Shown: positions 32,304-40,824, counted from the first letter of the stretch. The stretch: DNA of 42,823 nt from an uncultured Porphyromonadaceae bacterium (GCA_900545955.1 URAU01000021.1:1-42823), one strand, 5' to 3'. Made by a program: numbers and translations. The notes: a model not told the origin generated them from the letters alone.

Positions 32304-32465
32304 GCGTGTCATAATAGCCCATCTGGGTCGTCGCCTGAGGGGTTCGGGTTCGGTCATTGACTTTAGTCAACTCCCTTCACCCTCACCCGCAGGCTCCTAC
32401 CATCTGGACCATTTTGACAGCGCCCTCGCCATCCGGATGAATAATAGGGGGAGCGTGTCATAATA
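32304..32465 (+). repeat. Interspersed intergenic repeat, copy B, flanked by 13-bp direct repeats
   Basis: The 13-bp sequence GCGTGTCATAATA occurs at 32304-32316 and again at 32453-32465, bracketing a segment that aligns with copy A (23870-24010) and copy C (1521-1648, minus). The core GGTCATTGACTTTAGTCAAC differs from copy A by one base. The bracketing repeats look like a target-site duplication or the joint of two units. The frame GSVIDFSQLPSP...GSYHL...ALAIR is open across this copy but has no ATG start. Confidence 0.8.
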
Positions 32466-32504
32466 TTGATTTTTGACACACCGCCCACCACAAATCTCTT
32501 AATT

Positions 32505-33410
32505 ATGAGCGACTTCAAGATAAAGGGACACGCGGCCATGCTCGGGGCCAACGTGATGTGGGGCCTGATGGCTCCGACCACCAAACTTCTGCTTACCACC
32601 TCGGCGCTTACGTCGCTGCTGATGGTGGATTTCCGTATCTTCGGGGCGGCGGCCCTCTTCTGGCTGACGGGCCTTTTCGTCCCGAAGGAGCACGTGAGCG
32701 GCCCCGACCTGCTGCGCCTGGCGGGGGCGGCTTTTCTCGGCGTGCTCTTCAACCAGGGATGCTTTATCTTCGGCGTGGGGCTCACGTCGCCCGGCGAGGC
32801 GTCGATCGTAACCACCACGATGCCAATGTGGGTAATGCTGCTGGCGTGGCTCATACTGCGCGAGCCCATCACCGGAAAGAAAATCGGAGGCATACTGCTC
32901 GGGGCGGGCGGCGCTCTAATTCTGGTGCTGTCGGGAGCGCAGCGCGCCGTGCGCGGCGACAATCCTCTTGCGGGCGACCTGATAGTGCTCTGCGCGCAAC
33001 TGAGCTACGCGCTCTACCTCACGCTCTACCGCAATTTCATACGCCGCTACTCGCTTATCACGCTGATGAAGTGGATGTTTCTGTTCGCGGCCATCGGGCT
33101 GATTCCGGTGTCGGTGCCGTCGGTGCTGGCAACGGAATGGGCGTCGCTGCAACCGATCCACTGGGCCGGCGTAGCCTACGTGGTGGTCTGCGCCACCTAT
33201 CTGGCGTATATCTGCATAATGATCGGCCAGAAAAACCTGCGTCCCACCATAGTGGGAATGTACAACTATGTGCAGCCCATCGTATCCTCGCTCGTTGGGG
33301 TATATCTGGGGCTGGATACATTCAACGCCCCGAAAGTCGTGGCAGTAATTCTCATCTTTGCAGGCGTGTATTTAGTTACCATCAGCAAAGCTAAAGAAGG
33401 CGCGTCATAG
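32505..33410 (+). CDS. EamA/DMT-family transporter
   Basis: 301 residues from ATG 32505 (MSDFKIKGHAAMLGANVMWG). Ten hydrophobic helices form two EamA halves: the first begins GHAAMLGANVMWGLMAPTTK, the second LAGDLIVLCAQLSYALYLTL. The pair PGEASIVTTTMPMWVMLLAW and PTIVGMYNYVQPIVSSLVGV are the typical helix-3/4 segments of each half. The family exports or imports small metabolites such as amino acids across the inner membrane; the substrate is unknown. It is divergent from dapA with a separate promoter. Its last codons EGAS (GGCGCGTCATAG) mirror the end of the wcaF-like gene. Confidence 0.92.
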   Translation: MSDFKIKGHAAMLGANVMWGLMAPTTKLLLTTSALTSLLMVDFRIFGAAALFWLTGLFVPKEHVSGPDLLRLAGAAFLGVLFNQGCFIFGVGLTSPGEASIVTTTMPMWVMLLAWLILREPITGKKIGGILLGAGGALILVLSGAQRAVRGDNPLAGDLIVLCAQLSYALYLTLYRNFIRRYSLITLMKWMFLFAAIGLIPVSVPSVLATEWASLQPIHWAGVAYVVVCATYLAYICIMIGQKNLRPTIVGMYNYVQPIVSSLVGVYLGLDTFNAPKVVAVILIFAGVYLVTISKAKEGAS

Positions 33411-33459
33411 CAGGGTCGCGAAAGTGAATGCTGCAGAACCAGCAATTATCGACCATCTT

Positions 33460-33542
33460 GTAGGGACGCACGGCTCGTGCGTCCGTATAATCAGTTGAAA
33501 TTTAATTGATTATATTCGGACGCACAGACCGTGCGTCCCTAC
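33460..33542. repeat. 83-bp palindromic repeat, second member of the family at 7527
   Basis: The arm at 33460-33485 (starting GTAGGGACGCAC) is inverted at 33517-33542 with two mismatches, spacer 31 bp. The outer ends GTAGGGA/TCCCTAC and total size match the element at 7527-7606, while the inner parts differ. Flanking sequence extends the hairpin imperfectly: GCAGAACCAGCAAT (about 33433-33446) against ATTGCGGAGGTTCTGC (about 33543-33558). Confidence 0.8.
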
Positions 33543-33603
33543 ATTGCGGAGGTTCTGCAATTTCTCCTTGTAGCGAAAGTTGTCTCTTACACAAAACAGC
33601 AAA

Positions 33604-33632
33604 GCGGGGTGTCGGCAAGTCCGACACCCCGC
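33604..33632 (-). terminator. Strong terminator of the receptor operon
   Basis: GCGGGGTGTCGG (33604-33615) pairs perfectly with CCGACACCCCGC (33621-33632). On the minus strand TTTGCTGTTTTG follows. It is 44 bp after the stop of the last operon gene and may also stop the opposite transporter transcript. Confidence 0.85.
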
Positions 33633-33675
33633 TTCGGGTATAACGGGATAAGTTAATTGCTGAGGGAAAGGTGGT

Positions 33676-36279
33676 TTACTTCGTAACCTTGAAGTTCTTG
33701 ATTTCCCAGGCTACGCTCTGCTTGCCGTCGTTCATATATTTGAAGCCGACTTCGATTGTCTTGCCTGCATAGGCGCTCAGGCTGAAGGTGTTGGCTGCGA
33801 ACGAAGTCCAGTTGCCTGTGCCTTTGGCCGGGAAGTTGGTGAGCGTAAGCTGATTCCAGCTGCCACCCTTCTCGCGGACGTAAACCGTGCAGAAGGCGTC
33901 CTGCGACGTGGGGAAATAGAAGCCGAAGGCGTGTTCGAACGAGAGCGTGGCGTTGCTTACGCCGTTCAGACTGATTTCAGGCGAGATGAGCCATGCCGTA
34001 GCAGCTTCGTTTACAGAATTGACGTAGGAGTTGGCGATTGCGCAGAGCGGCGTGCGGGTGTTGGCGCGCCAGCCGGTCCAGCTGCCGGAAGTCTCGACGG
34101 TAGCGGTGAAGTTGCCGAGTGTGCCTCCTTCAAATGTCTCCTCGAAGATGGCATCGCCGGTGGGGGTGTCGGGCTGGTCGCCTCCGCCCTGGCCGTCGAT
34201 CTTGTAGGCGTCGGTATTCTTGATACCCGGGAGGGAATTGTACTTCATCACGTCGCCGCGAACCGATACCTTCTTGCCGAGGTTGCCGGGATTGTCGATC
34301 AGATTGAGCGCTTTACGTACGTCGGAACCGTTGACGAGCTGGATGCAGATGCATTCCTCCTTGGTGGAGGCGGTAGCGGTGGCTGCGAGCAGGATGTTGG
34401 CGGCCTGTGCGCCTTCGGCTGTGAAGTGGGCTGCATAGTCCTTATAGTAGCCTACGAGATAGCCTTCAGCCCATACATCCTCCTTGACGGCCTCGGTGGT
34501 CGACGAGGGAGCCATGGCGATGATGCTGCCTACGGCGTAGGGAGAAGCCTCCGTGCCGTCGCCGCCGGTGGGAACGTCGGGCTGGTCGGGACCGACGGGC
34601 TGCGAAAGAATCGAATAGTCGGAGGTGTTCTTGATGCCAGGGAAGGTGTTGTATTTCATCACGTCGCCCTGCACCATGATTTCAGCGCCGAGCAGGCCGG
34701 GGTTGTCGATCAGGTTGAGGTTGATGCGCGGCTGCGTGCCGTTTACAAGCTGGATGCAGATGCACTCCTCCTTGGTCGATGCCTGGGGATTGGTGGAAAG
34801 CAGGATGTTGGCTCCGAGAGCGCCTGCGCTCTGGAACATGCACTGCTTCGTATTGTTGTTGTAGTAGCCTACGAGGTAGCCTTTCACCCAAACGCCCGAC
34901 TCTACGGCGTCGGTGGTCGACTGCGGGTTGAGGGCGATGATCTTCTCGCAGGAGTAGGGAGCCTCCTTGGTGCCGTTGCCTTCGGTGGGCTGACCGCCGG
35001 GCACTTCCACACCTTCGAGACGGAACTCGGCGGCAGTGCCGTTGTTGCCGGTCAGGCCATAGGTGCCGAGATAGTGGTCGAGAGTGCCGAGCACCTTGAG
35101 CTGCTTGCCCACGTTCTCGGGATGGTTGAGGATGGCCACATATTCGCGCATCACGGAGCCGGTGGGCAGAGGAACGATGAAGCACTTCGAGAAGTCGCGG
35201 CAGTCGGCCTCGTCAGCGATTACGACTGTGGAGGCGAGCATGGCGTCGGTGCCCCAGTCGATGTCGTCGTTGGAGGTGACGTTGGTAACTTCCATTGCCA
35301 CGGTTCCTACGATATAGCCCGAAATCCATCCTGCGGGAGTCTCGCCGCCGTCGATGGCCTCGATTGCGCGGGTCACGCTATAGGGATTGTCCTCGGTGCC
35401 GACGGGAAGCGACGGGTTACCGATATTGTAGATGTCGTCGGTGCTCATGAGCATTAGCTGCCAGCCGGTGCCATAGTAGGAGAGGAAGAACTTGGCGTCG
35501 CAGGCATCGGTGGGCATCGGGTCGTTGACGAAGTCGGCATAGCCGCTCACGCGCATCGTCACCTCCTGGCCGGCGAGTTCCACGCCCTGATTCATGTTGG
35601 TCTTGTAGACACCGAAATTGGTTACGAGCTCACCGGTATTGGTGTCGACCTTGGGCACGAATTTGATGTTGTTGCAGCGTACCACCTGGCTCTGCCATGC
35701 GATAAGGCCGTCGGTACCGGCGGGAATGTCGCTGATAGAGCTGAGCTCATGGATTATCACTTTCGAGGCGTCGGGCAGTCCGTTGGGCTCAACATGGCTG
35801 TAGAAAAACTGGGGAGCCATGAAAGTAGCCTCCCAAGCGTTGCCCTGCTCGTAGAATTCGGGCCAGCCTATCTGCTGCAGGCCGTTGTATTTGCCGATAT
35901 ACATGCCGGTGAGGTCCACAACGAGTTCCTGGCCGATGCGGTAGTTGAGGAAGAGGTTATAGGTGTTGACCGAGAAGGTCAGCGCAGCCGTCTCGTCCTG
36001 AATGGTGATGCTCTTGAAGATGTTGCCGCCTTCGTCGGAAGTAATGACGCGGCCGGCCACGATGTAGTGCGAGCCGTCGGGCTTGGTGCCGATTTCCTTG
36101 ATATAGTTGGTGGCGTCGTCCCAGAACTCCTTCTTCAGGTCGAAGATAGTGGTGTTGGCCTTGTTGGCGGCCACAGGCACCGTGGGCTCCGGAGCGTCGA
36201 TATCATCCTGGCAGGAAGCGAAACCGCCGAGGAGTGTCAGCGCCATCACGCCGGAAAGAATAGACTTAAATATTTTCAT
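33676..36279 (-). CDS. Lipoprotein with DUF5689, three DUF6359 repeats and a choice-of-anchor J domain
   Basis: 867 residues, probably exported to the outer membrane. The lipoprotein signal ends at Cys23 (LLGGFASC). Residues 45-285 are DUF5689-like (HYIVAGRVITSDEGGNIFKS, ELVVDLTGMYIG). Three DUF6359-like OB-type units follow at about 294-424, 436-557 and 576-695, each opening GTxxxPYxV/C and containing GYIVG or GYLVGYY. The second and third are close copies, sharing STKEECICIQLVNG, LNLIDNPG, GDVMKYN and PGIKNT, so they arose by recent tandem duplication. The C-terminal 710-867 is a jelly-roll binding domain (FEETFEGGTLGNF, WLISPEISLNG, EVGFKY). It is the last gene of the operon, 28 bp after its DUF5689 neighbour. 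It likely captures a ligand for the receptor. Confidence 0.85.
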   Translation of the reverse strand: MKIFKSILSGVMALTLLGGFASCQDDIDAPEPTVPVAANKANTTIFDLKKEFWDDATNYIKEIGTKPDGSHYIVAGRVITSDEGGNIFKSITIQDETAALTFSVNTYNLFLNYRIGQELVVDLTGMYIGKYNGLQQIGWPEFYEQGNAWEATFMAPQFFYSHVEPNGLPDASKVIIHELSSISDIPAGTDGLIAWQSQVVRCNNIKFVPKVDTNTGELVTNFGVYKTNMNQGVELAGQEVTMRVSGYADFVNDPMPTDACDAKFFLSYYGTGWQLMLMSTDDIYNIGNPSLPVGTEDNPYSVTRAIEAIDGGETPAGWISGYIVGTVAMEVTNVTSNDDIDWGTDAMLASTVVIADEADCRDFSKCFIVPLPTGSVMREYVAILNHPENVGKQLKVLGTLDHYLGTYGLTGNNGTAAEFRLEGVEVPGGQPTEGNGTKEAPYSCEKIIALNPQSTTDAVESGVWVKGYLVGYYNNNTKQCMFQSAGALGANILLSTNPQASTKEECICIQLVNGTQPRINLNLIDNPGLLGAEIMVQGDVMKYNTFPGIKNTSDYSILSQPVGPDQPDVPTGGDGTEASPYAVGSIIAMAPSSTTEAVKEDVWAEGYLVGYYKDYAAHFTAEGAQAANILLAATATASTKEECICIQLVNGSDVRKALNLIDNPGNLGKKVSVRGDVMKYNSLPGIKNTDAYKIDGQGGGDQPDTPTGDAIFEETFEGGTLGNFTATVETSGSWTGWRANTRTPLCAIANSYVNSVNEAATAWLISPEISLNGVSNATLSFEHAFGFYFPTSQDAFCTVYVREKGGSWNQLTLTNFPAKGTGNWTSFAANTFSLSAYAGKTIEVGFKYMNDGKQSVAWEIKNFKVTK

Positions 36280-36307
36280 AATTCTTGAATGTCGGAATGA
36301 GAACTGA

Positions 36308-37669
36308 TTATTTTACCTCGATGGAAGCCACGTCCCATGTGGCGTAATTGCTGTCGGAGGTGGCGGCATACTGCCAGCCGATGTAGAAAATTCCGGAGGC
36401 AGCGGCGAGCGATACATCGCCGGAGTCGGTCCAGTCGCTATAGCCGGAAGCGGGAGCTTCGGGTAGAGTGCAGCTGAGTTCGGTGCGCTTGGCCGTGGCT
36501 GGGTCGGGACCGTCGAGCATGAATACCTTGAAGGTAGTGGTAGTGGAGCCGTAGCCGTTTACCTGAGTGCGGAATGTAAGCACTTTCTGCACCATCTTGG
36601 CGGCGTCGACGGGCTGGCTGACGAGCCATGAATCGAAAGGAGCGGTGCCTTTATAGCCGGTCATGCAGGCGTATTTCACGCCTCCGAATTCGCGGAAATA
36701 CCAGTCCTTGTCGCCGGCGAGCTGATACTGACTCCATCCGTCGGGCATTGTGAGGCTCTCGAAATCCACGCTGAACGCGCCGACGGCATCGACGGGTTTC
36801 ACAGGCTCGTCGACCCAAGGCTCGAAACCTTCGAGGCCGGCGAGGTCGTTGAGCTGAAGCTGCCATCCGCTGGTGTAGTTGGTGAGCACGGCCAGAACGC
36901 TGCCCTCGCCTTTAGGAGCTTTGGTGGAGGCACCGAACGTGGAGTAGCCGGAAGTGTTGAGACCGACCTTAGCTCCGTTGGAGCCCACGAGATAGCGGGT
37001 ATTGTTGGTCTGCGATGCAACAGCGAGGGCTTCGCCGGGGTTCTCGAAGTGAACGCCGGTGAGACGCACCAGGCGACCCTGCCACTGGAGGCGAGTCACG
37101 GGGTCGTCGCGCAGGGCGTTAAGCTCGGATGCAGTAACCTCGTAGATGCGGAGCTTGTCGACGTTGGCAAGACCGTCGCATTCCACGTGCTGCTCCCATT
37201 CGGTGGTCGACATGCGGCCGGGAGCCGATGTGTCGTTGTCGCCTTTCGAGCCGATCTGCACTCCGGCACCGTAGTTGCCGTAGTAGAGGCCGGTCACGTC
37301 GACTACGATTTCCTGGCCGTAGCGGTAGGTCTCGCCGAGTTTGGTGCCGTTGATCGAGAAGATGAGGCCTCCGGTCTCGTCCTCGATGGCGATTTTTTTG
37401 TAGACGTTGCCTGCGGCGTCGTCGCTGGTTACGCGGCCCTTCACGATGTAGTGCTGGCCGTCGGCACGCGTGCCTACAAGCACGTTGTAGTAGTTCACAT
37501 CCTGATTAAACAGGGTCTTGAGCTCATCGCAGGTGGTGTTTGCCACCATGGTTGCGCGGGGCACGTAGTCCTCCAGCGGCGGCTGCTCGAAATCCTTCTC
37601 GTAGTCGCACGCGGTGAAGACCGCCGAGGCCATCAGCATGGCTGCGCTATATAAAATATGCTTTTTCAT
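36308..37669 (-). CDS. DUF5689 lipoprotein with C-terminal choice-of-anchor J domain
   Basis: 453 residues. The lipoprotein signal ends at Cys21 (ASAVFTAC). DUF5689-like region at about 44-275: HYIVKGRVTSDDAAGNVYKK, GQEIVVDVTGLYYGNYGAG, VTRLQWQGRLVRLTGVHF. C-terminal domain at about 295-453 of the cleaved-adhesin/choice-of-anchor J type (FSVDFESLTMPDGWSQYQ, DSWLVSQPVDAA, IFYIGWQYAATSDSN). Its N-terminal half parallels the first domain of the next gene product, so the two are paralogues. It sits 56 bp after the TonB-receptor gene and 28 bp before the larger lipoprotein. Likely a surface or periplasmic ligand-binding partner of the receptor. Confidence 0.85.
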   Translation of the reverse strand: MKKHILYSAAMLMASAVFTACDYEKDFEQPPLEDYVPRATMVANTTCDELKTLFNQDVNYYNVLVGTRADGQHYIVKGRVTSDDAAGNVYKKIAIEDETGGLIFSINGTKLGETYRYGQEIVVDVTGLYYGNYGAGVQIGSKGDNDTSAPGRMSTTEWEQHVECDGLANVDKLRIYEVTASELNALRDDPVTRLQWQGRLVRLTGVHFENPGEALAVASQTNNTRYLVGSNGAKVGLNTSGYSTFGASTKAPKGEGSVLAVLTNYTSGWQLQLNDLAGLEGFEPWVDEPVKPVDAVGAFSVDFESLTMPDGWSQYQLAGDKDWYFREFGGVKYACMTGYKGTAPFDSWLVSQPVDAAKMVQKVLTFRTQVNGYGSTTTTFKVFMLDGPDPATAKRTELSCTLPEAPASGYSDWTDSGDVSLAAASGIFYIGWQYAATSDSNYATWDVASIEVK

Positions 37670-37725
37670 CTGTTAAATATTTTCTGATTAGGAGAAAACT
37701 GCTGAAAATGGCTTCGGGTCGCGCA

Positions 37726-40506
37726 TCAGAAGCGGACGCCTGCGTTGACAAACACCTTGATGCCCTGGGCATACATGTATTTGGTCGGGAAAGCCTGAGG
37801 ATTGTAGGTCTTGGTGTCGATACGGAACTGCTCGGTGGCCTGGGTGATGAGGTTGCGGTTGTTGAGCAGGTTGCTTACCGATACATTGAAGTTGAGGCTG
37901 ACCTTGCGGTTGAGGTAGATGCTCTTGCCGATAGAGGCGTTGAGCACCCACTGATTCTTCAGCTTCTCCTGGGCGGTATATTCGTCGACGAGTTCAGCGA
38001 GTTTCTGCTCGGTTCCGGCGTAGGAGGCCAGGCCGGTGATAATCTGGTGGCGCGGATAGGCCAGGCGCACATAGTAGTCGGCGAGCCAGGAGGCGTCGAA
38101 GTTAAGATACCAGTTTTTGGGAGCGTTCCATGCCAGGCCGATGTTGAAAGCGGTCTGCGGAGTGGAAGTGCAGATATAATTCTTGAGGAAGAACTGGCGG
38201 GTAACGTCGGCGCTGAGGCCGTTTTCGAGCGAACGGGTACCCATGGGATTGTTGGCGTAGCGGTAGCGGGCAATGTTGCCGGCGAAGGTGGCGCGCAGCG
38301 ACGAGGTAATCTGATAAGCCATACCGAGTTCGATGCCCTGATACTGGCGGTGAACACCCGAGAGGGCGAAGTTACAGAAAGCGTTGAGGCTTTCGTCCCA
38401 GAAACCGTAGCGTTCGAGGGCGTCCTGCATGTCGGTGAAATAAGCTGTCACCGCACCGCGGAACCGGCGGTAGTTCCATGTATAACGGAAGTCGGCGCTG
38501 AACACACGTGTGCTCTTGGCGTCGTCGACGGCGGTATCCTTGATGCGCGGCGAGATATATACGTCGTTGATTACGGGAGCCACCGTGCCGTACTGGGCCT
38601 GAAGAGTGAAGTAGTTGCGTCCGTTGAGCTTATAGGTGGCACCGGCCTTGAGCATGGCGTCGTTGAAGCGGATTGTGCTCGATTTGCCGAAGGAATTTTC
38701 GGGAGCGCGGCCGTTGCGCATGTAGCCCTGGCGGTAGAACTGCTCGTAGCTCATTTCGAGGCCGTAGTTAACATCCCACTTGGCGGTGTTGATCTGATTC
38801 TGCAGCCATGCCTGGGCCTTGAGGGCGTAGATGCTGTAGTCCCAGCCTATGCGGTCGCCTACCTTGGCGCGGCGGTTAGGGTCGTTGAGGTTGTTCTGCA
38901 CGATGTCGGCCGAAGCGTTGGGATTGTTGATTTCGCGTTCTGCGAAACCGTCGACGTCAACCCAGAACTCGCCGCCGAGCAGGTCGCGCACGGTGGCATA
39001 GTCGTTGGTCTTGGTATAGTTGAAATTTACGCCACCCTGCAGGCTCATGATGTCGTTGAGGCGGTGGTTGATTGTCGAGCCGACAATGAAGTTAACCTGA
39101 TTGGAGTGCTCCATCTGCTGGATGTAGGTCGAGCCCTTCTTCTGGGATTCCGGGAGCGACTGGTTCTGCACGTTGTTCAGATAGTTGGCCTGGTAGAAAC
39201 CGTCCCAGTTAAGCTGGCGGAAATTCTCGTCGTTCTCCCAGAGGTCGGTGTAGTAGGCCGCCATCTCGGGATTGTCGTTACCGAACATGGTCCAGTAGCT
39301 GGGCAGGTTGCGGTAGTAGTCGGGACGCGTATCGTTGCCGTTGTAGTAGGAAAGACGCGTGCGCGCGTAGTGCACCCAGCGCACAGCAGCACCGGTGTTG
39401 ACCGTAGTCTTCTCGTTCTTGTAGATATAGTTGAACATCAGCGTCGGGTCGAAGTTCTCACGGATATTGTCGGAGCGCTTCTTGCCGTCCTGCCAGCCCC
39501 ATGTGGGGTTGTACAGATGGTCGCCGCTGAGGTCGATGGCCTCCTGGACTGTAGCCTTGCCGTTGGCATACTGGCGGGGGTTCATCCAGAAGGTGGCGGT
39601 AAGCGAATGGTTCTTGTTGAACTGCTTCTCGCCCGAGAGGAAGAAGCCGCCGGCGGTGTAGAACGTGCCGGGCACCACACCCTCGTCGGCATAGCGGAAC
39701 ACAGCCGATGCCGTAAGTGCCAGCCCCTGGTCGTTCATGCCGGTGGAGTAGGTGGCCATAGCGCGGTATTTATAGTTGGAGTTGGTGTAGCTCAGCGTAC
39801 CGTTGAAGCCGGGAGCGTAGCCCTCGGTGATGGTGCTGAAGTTCTGGCTTCCGCCGATGTTGCCGAATCCGTAGGATGCAGCCGAGAGGCCCACGGCAGC
39901 CGTGGAGTTGCGGAAAGCGCGCGAAGTCATACCGGCCAGCTGCTGGAAGGAGAAGCCACCGCGCATGAGGTCGTTCATAGGCAGCGAGTTGATGTATGTC
40001 TCGCTCCATACGCTATTGTAGCCGCGGTAGTTGGAATAGAGCGGCGAGTAGCCGTAGCGGCTGAAGCGGAAATAGATGTCGTCGCTGGAACCGGTAAGAG
40101 CACCTACGGCCTGCGAGTTGCCGGCCTCGTCCTCCATCATCGATTCATCGAAGAGAAGCTCCTCGCTGTTCTCGGTGATGAACTCATTGTCGGCGAAATC
40201 GGCGAACAGACGCAGAGCGCCGGTATCGATGCTTTGGCCGTTGTAGAGACGTGCCTGCGAGGCACCCCCCTCGTAGCCGGGAGCCACGATGGTGAGCACG
40301 GCTTCGCCGGGACGTGCGTTACTGATGCGGAAATCGCCGGCAGGGCCTGTGGTGACGGAAATTCCCTGGTCCTGAATCGTGACAACGGCGCCCGCAACGG
40401 GGCTTCCCGTATCGGCGTCGATGACGCTACCGGTCACCACCGCCGTCTGAGCAGTGGATGAAAGCACTGCTGAGAGCAGCAGCGATAGAAACAGTTTAAA
40501 TCTCAT
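37726..40506 (-). CDS. TonB-dependent receptor with N-terminal carboxypeptidase-regulatory-like domain
   Basis: 926 residues. Signal peptide MRFKLFLSLLLSAVLSSTAQ. Residues 23-100 form a carboxypeptidase-D regulatory-like beta domain (VVTGSVIDADTGSPVAGAVV, then GDFRISNARPGEAVLTIVAP) as in SusC-type receptors. A plug-like region lies at about 135-235 (YINSLPMNDLMRGGFSFQQL), then a long beta-barrel ending in an aromatic residue (FVNAGVRF). It lacks the usual SusC plug landmarks and no SusD gene is nearby, so it is not a standard SusC/D pair. It would import a bulky ligand through the outer membrane using TonB energy. First gene of the three-gene operon, with a good promoter. Confidence 0.88.
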   Translation of the reverse strand: MRFKLFLSLLLSAVLSSTAQTAVVTGSVIDADTGSPVAGAVVTIQDQGISVTTGPAGDFRISNARPGEAVLTIVAPGYEGGASQARLYNGQSIDTGALRLFADFADNEFITENSEELLFDESMMEDEAGNSQAVGALTGSSDDIYFRFSRYGYSPLYSNYRGYNSVWSETYINSLPMNDLMRGGFSFQQLAGMTSRAFRNSTAAVGLSAASYGFGNIGGSQNFSTITEGYAPGFNGTLSYTNSNYKYRAMATYSTGMNDQGLALTASAVFRYADEGVVPGTFYTAGGFFLSGEKQFNKNHSLTATFWMNPRQYANGKATVQEAIDLSGDHLYNPTWGWQDGKKRSDNIRENFDPTLMFNYIYKNEKTTVNTGAAVRWVHYARTRLSYYNGNDTRPDYYRNLPSYWTMFGNDNPEMAAYYTDLWENDENFRQLNWDGFYQANYLNNVQNQSLPESQKKGSTYIQQMEHSNQVNFIVGSTINHRLNDIMSLQGGVNFNYTKTNDYATVRDLLGGEFWVDVDGFAEREINNPNASADIVQNNLNDPNRRAKVGDRIGWDYSIYALKAQAWLQNQINTAKWDVNYGLEMSYEQFYRQGYMRNGRAPENSFGKSSTIRFNDAMLKAGATYKLNGRNYFTLQAQYGTVAPVINDVYISPRIKDTAVDDAKSTRVFSADFRYTWNYRRFRGAVTAYFTDMQDALERYGFWDESLNAFCNFALSGVHRQYQGIELGMAYQITSSLRATFAGNIARYRYANNPMGTRSLENGLSADVTRQFFLKNYICTSTPQTAFNIGLAWNAPKNWYLNFDASWLADYYVRLAYPRHQIITGLASYAGTEQKLAELVDEYTAQEKLKNQWVLNASIGKSIYLNRKVSLNFNVSVSNLLNNRNLITQATEQFRIDTKTYNPQAFPTKYMYAQGIKVFVNAGVRF

Positions 40507-40653
40507 AGAAATTTTTATTGAATGGATATAATTTATTTTCCATATTGAAAATCGTTCGGCAAACGGCTCACTTCATTAACCTTACCCCACGCAATCCGTG
40601 CAGACGGCACGTCGGGACGCAGCGAGCCCTACGGCCCGGGAAGATTTAGCCTC

Positions 40654-40686
40654 CAAAGATACTGAATTATCTTTAAAATTTGCAAA
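40654..40686 (-). promoter_or_regulatory. Promoter of the receptor operon
   Basis: Minus strand: TTTG (40683-40686), a 21-bp spacer, TATCTTTG (40654-40661). The start near 40647 leaves a leader of about 140 nt with a GC-rich part; CGTGC (40597-40601) pairs with GCACG (40607-40611). The 40507-40824 gap otherwise holds only this promoter and the opposite one at 40793. Confidence 0.8.
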
Positions 40687-40792
40687 TAATCTTTGACAAA
40701 ACTTCCACAGAAGCTCCATAACAGAGAAAAGGGAAGCACCTGCGGAAAGATTTGATATATTTTTCGGATTTTTTTCATCGGAAATTGTTGCT

Positions 40793-40800
40793 TATCTTTG
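40793..40800 (+). promoter_or_regulatory. -7 element TATCTTTG for the 126-residue gene
   Basis: TATCTTTG matches the consensus and predicts a start near 40807, a leader of about 18 nt before ATG 40825. The -33 region is a run of T without a clear TTTG. Confidence 0.6.
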
Positions 40801-40824
40801 CAGGTGACAAAATCACATTTCACC

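Noticed and set aside
33931..35457. 508-residue open frame on the plus strand
   Set aside because: Antisense to the DUF5689/DUF6359 lipoprotein, with shadow-like composition and repeated copies that simply mirror the DUF6359 duplication.
37708..40461. 917-residue open frame on the plus strand
   Set aside because: It is exactly antisense to the TonB receptor, is Val/Gly/Ala-rich and matches nothing; GC-rich genes with biased third positions leave such shadow frames.
37726..40506. SusC of a polysaccharide utilisation locus
   Set aside because: No SusD, no carbohydrate-active enzyme and no usual SusC plug landmarks are found; called only a TonB-dependent receptor.
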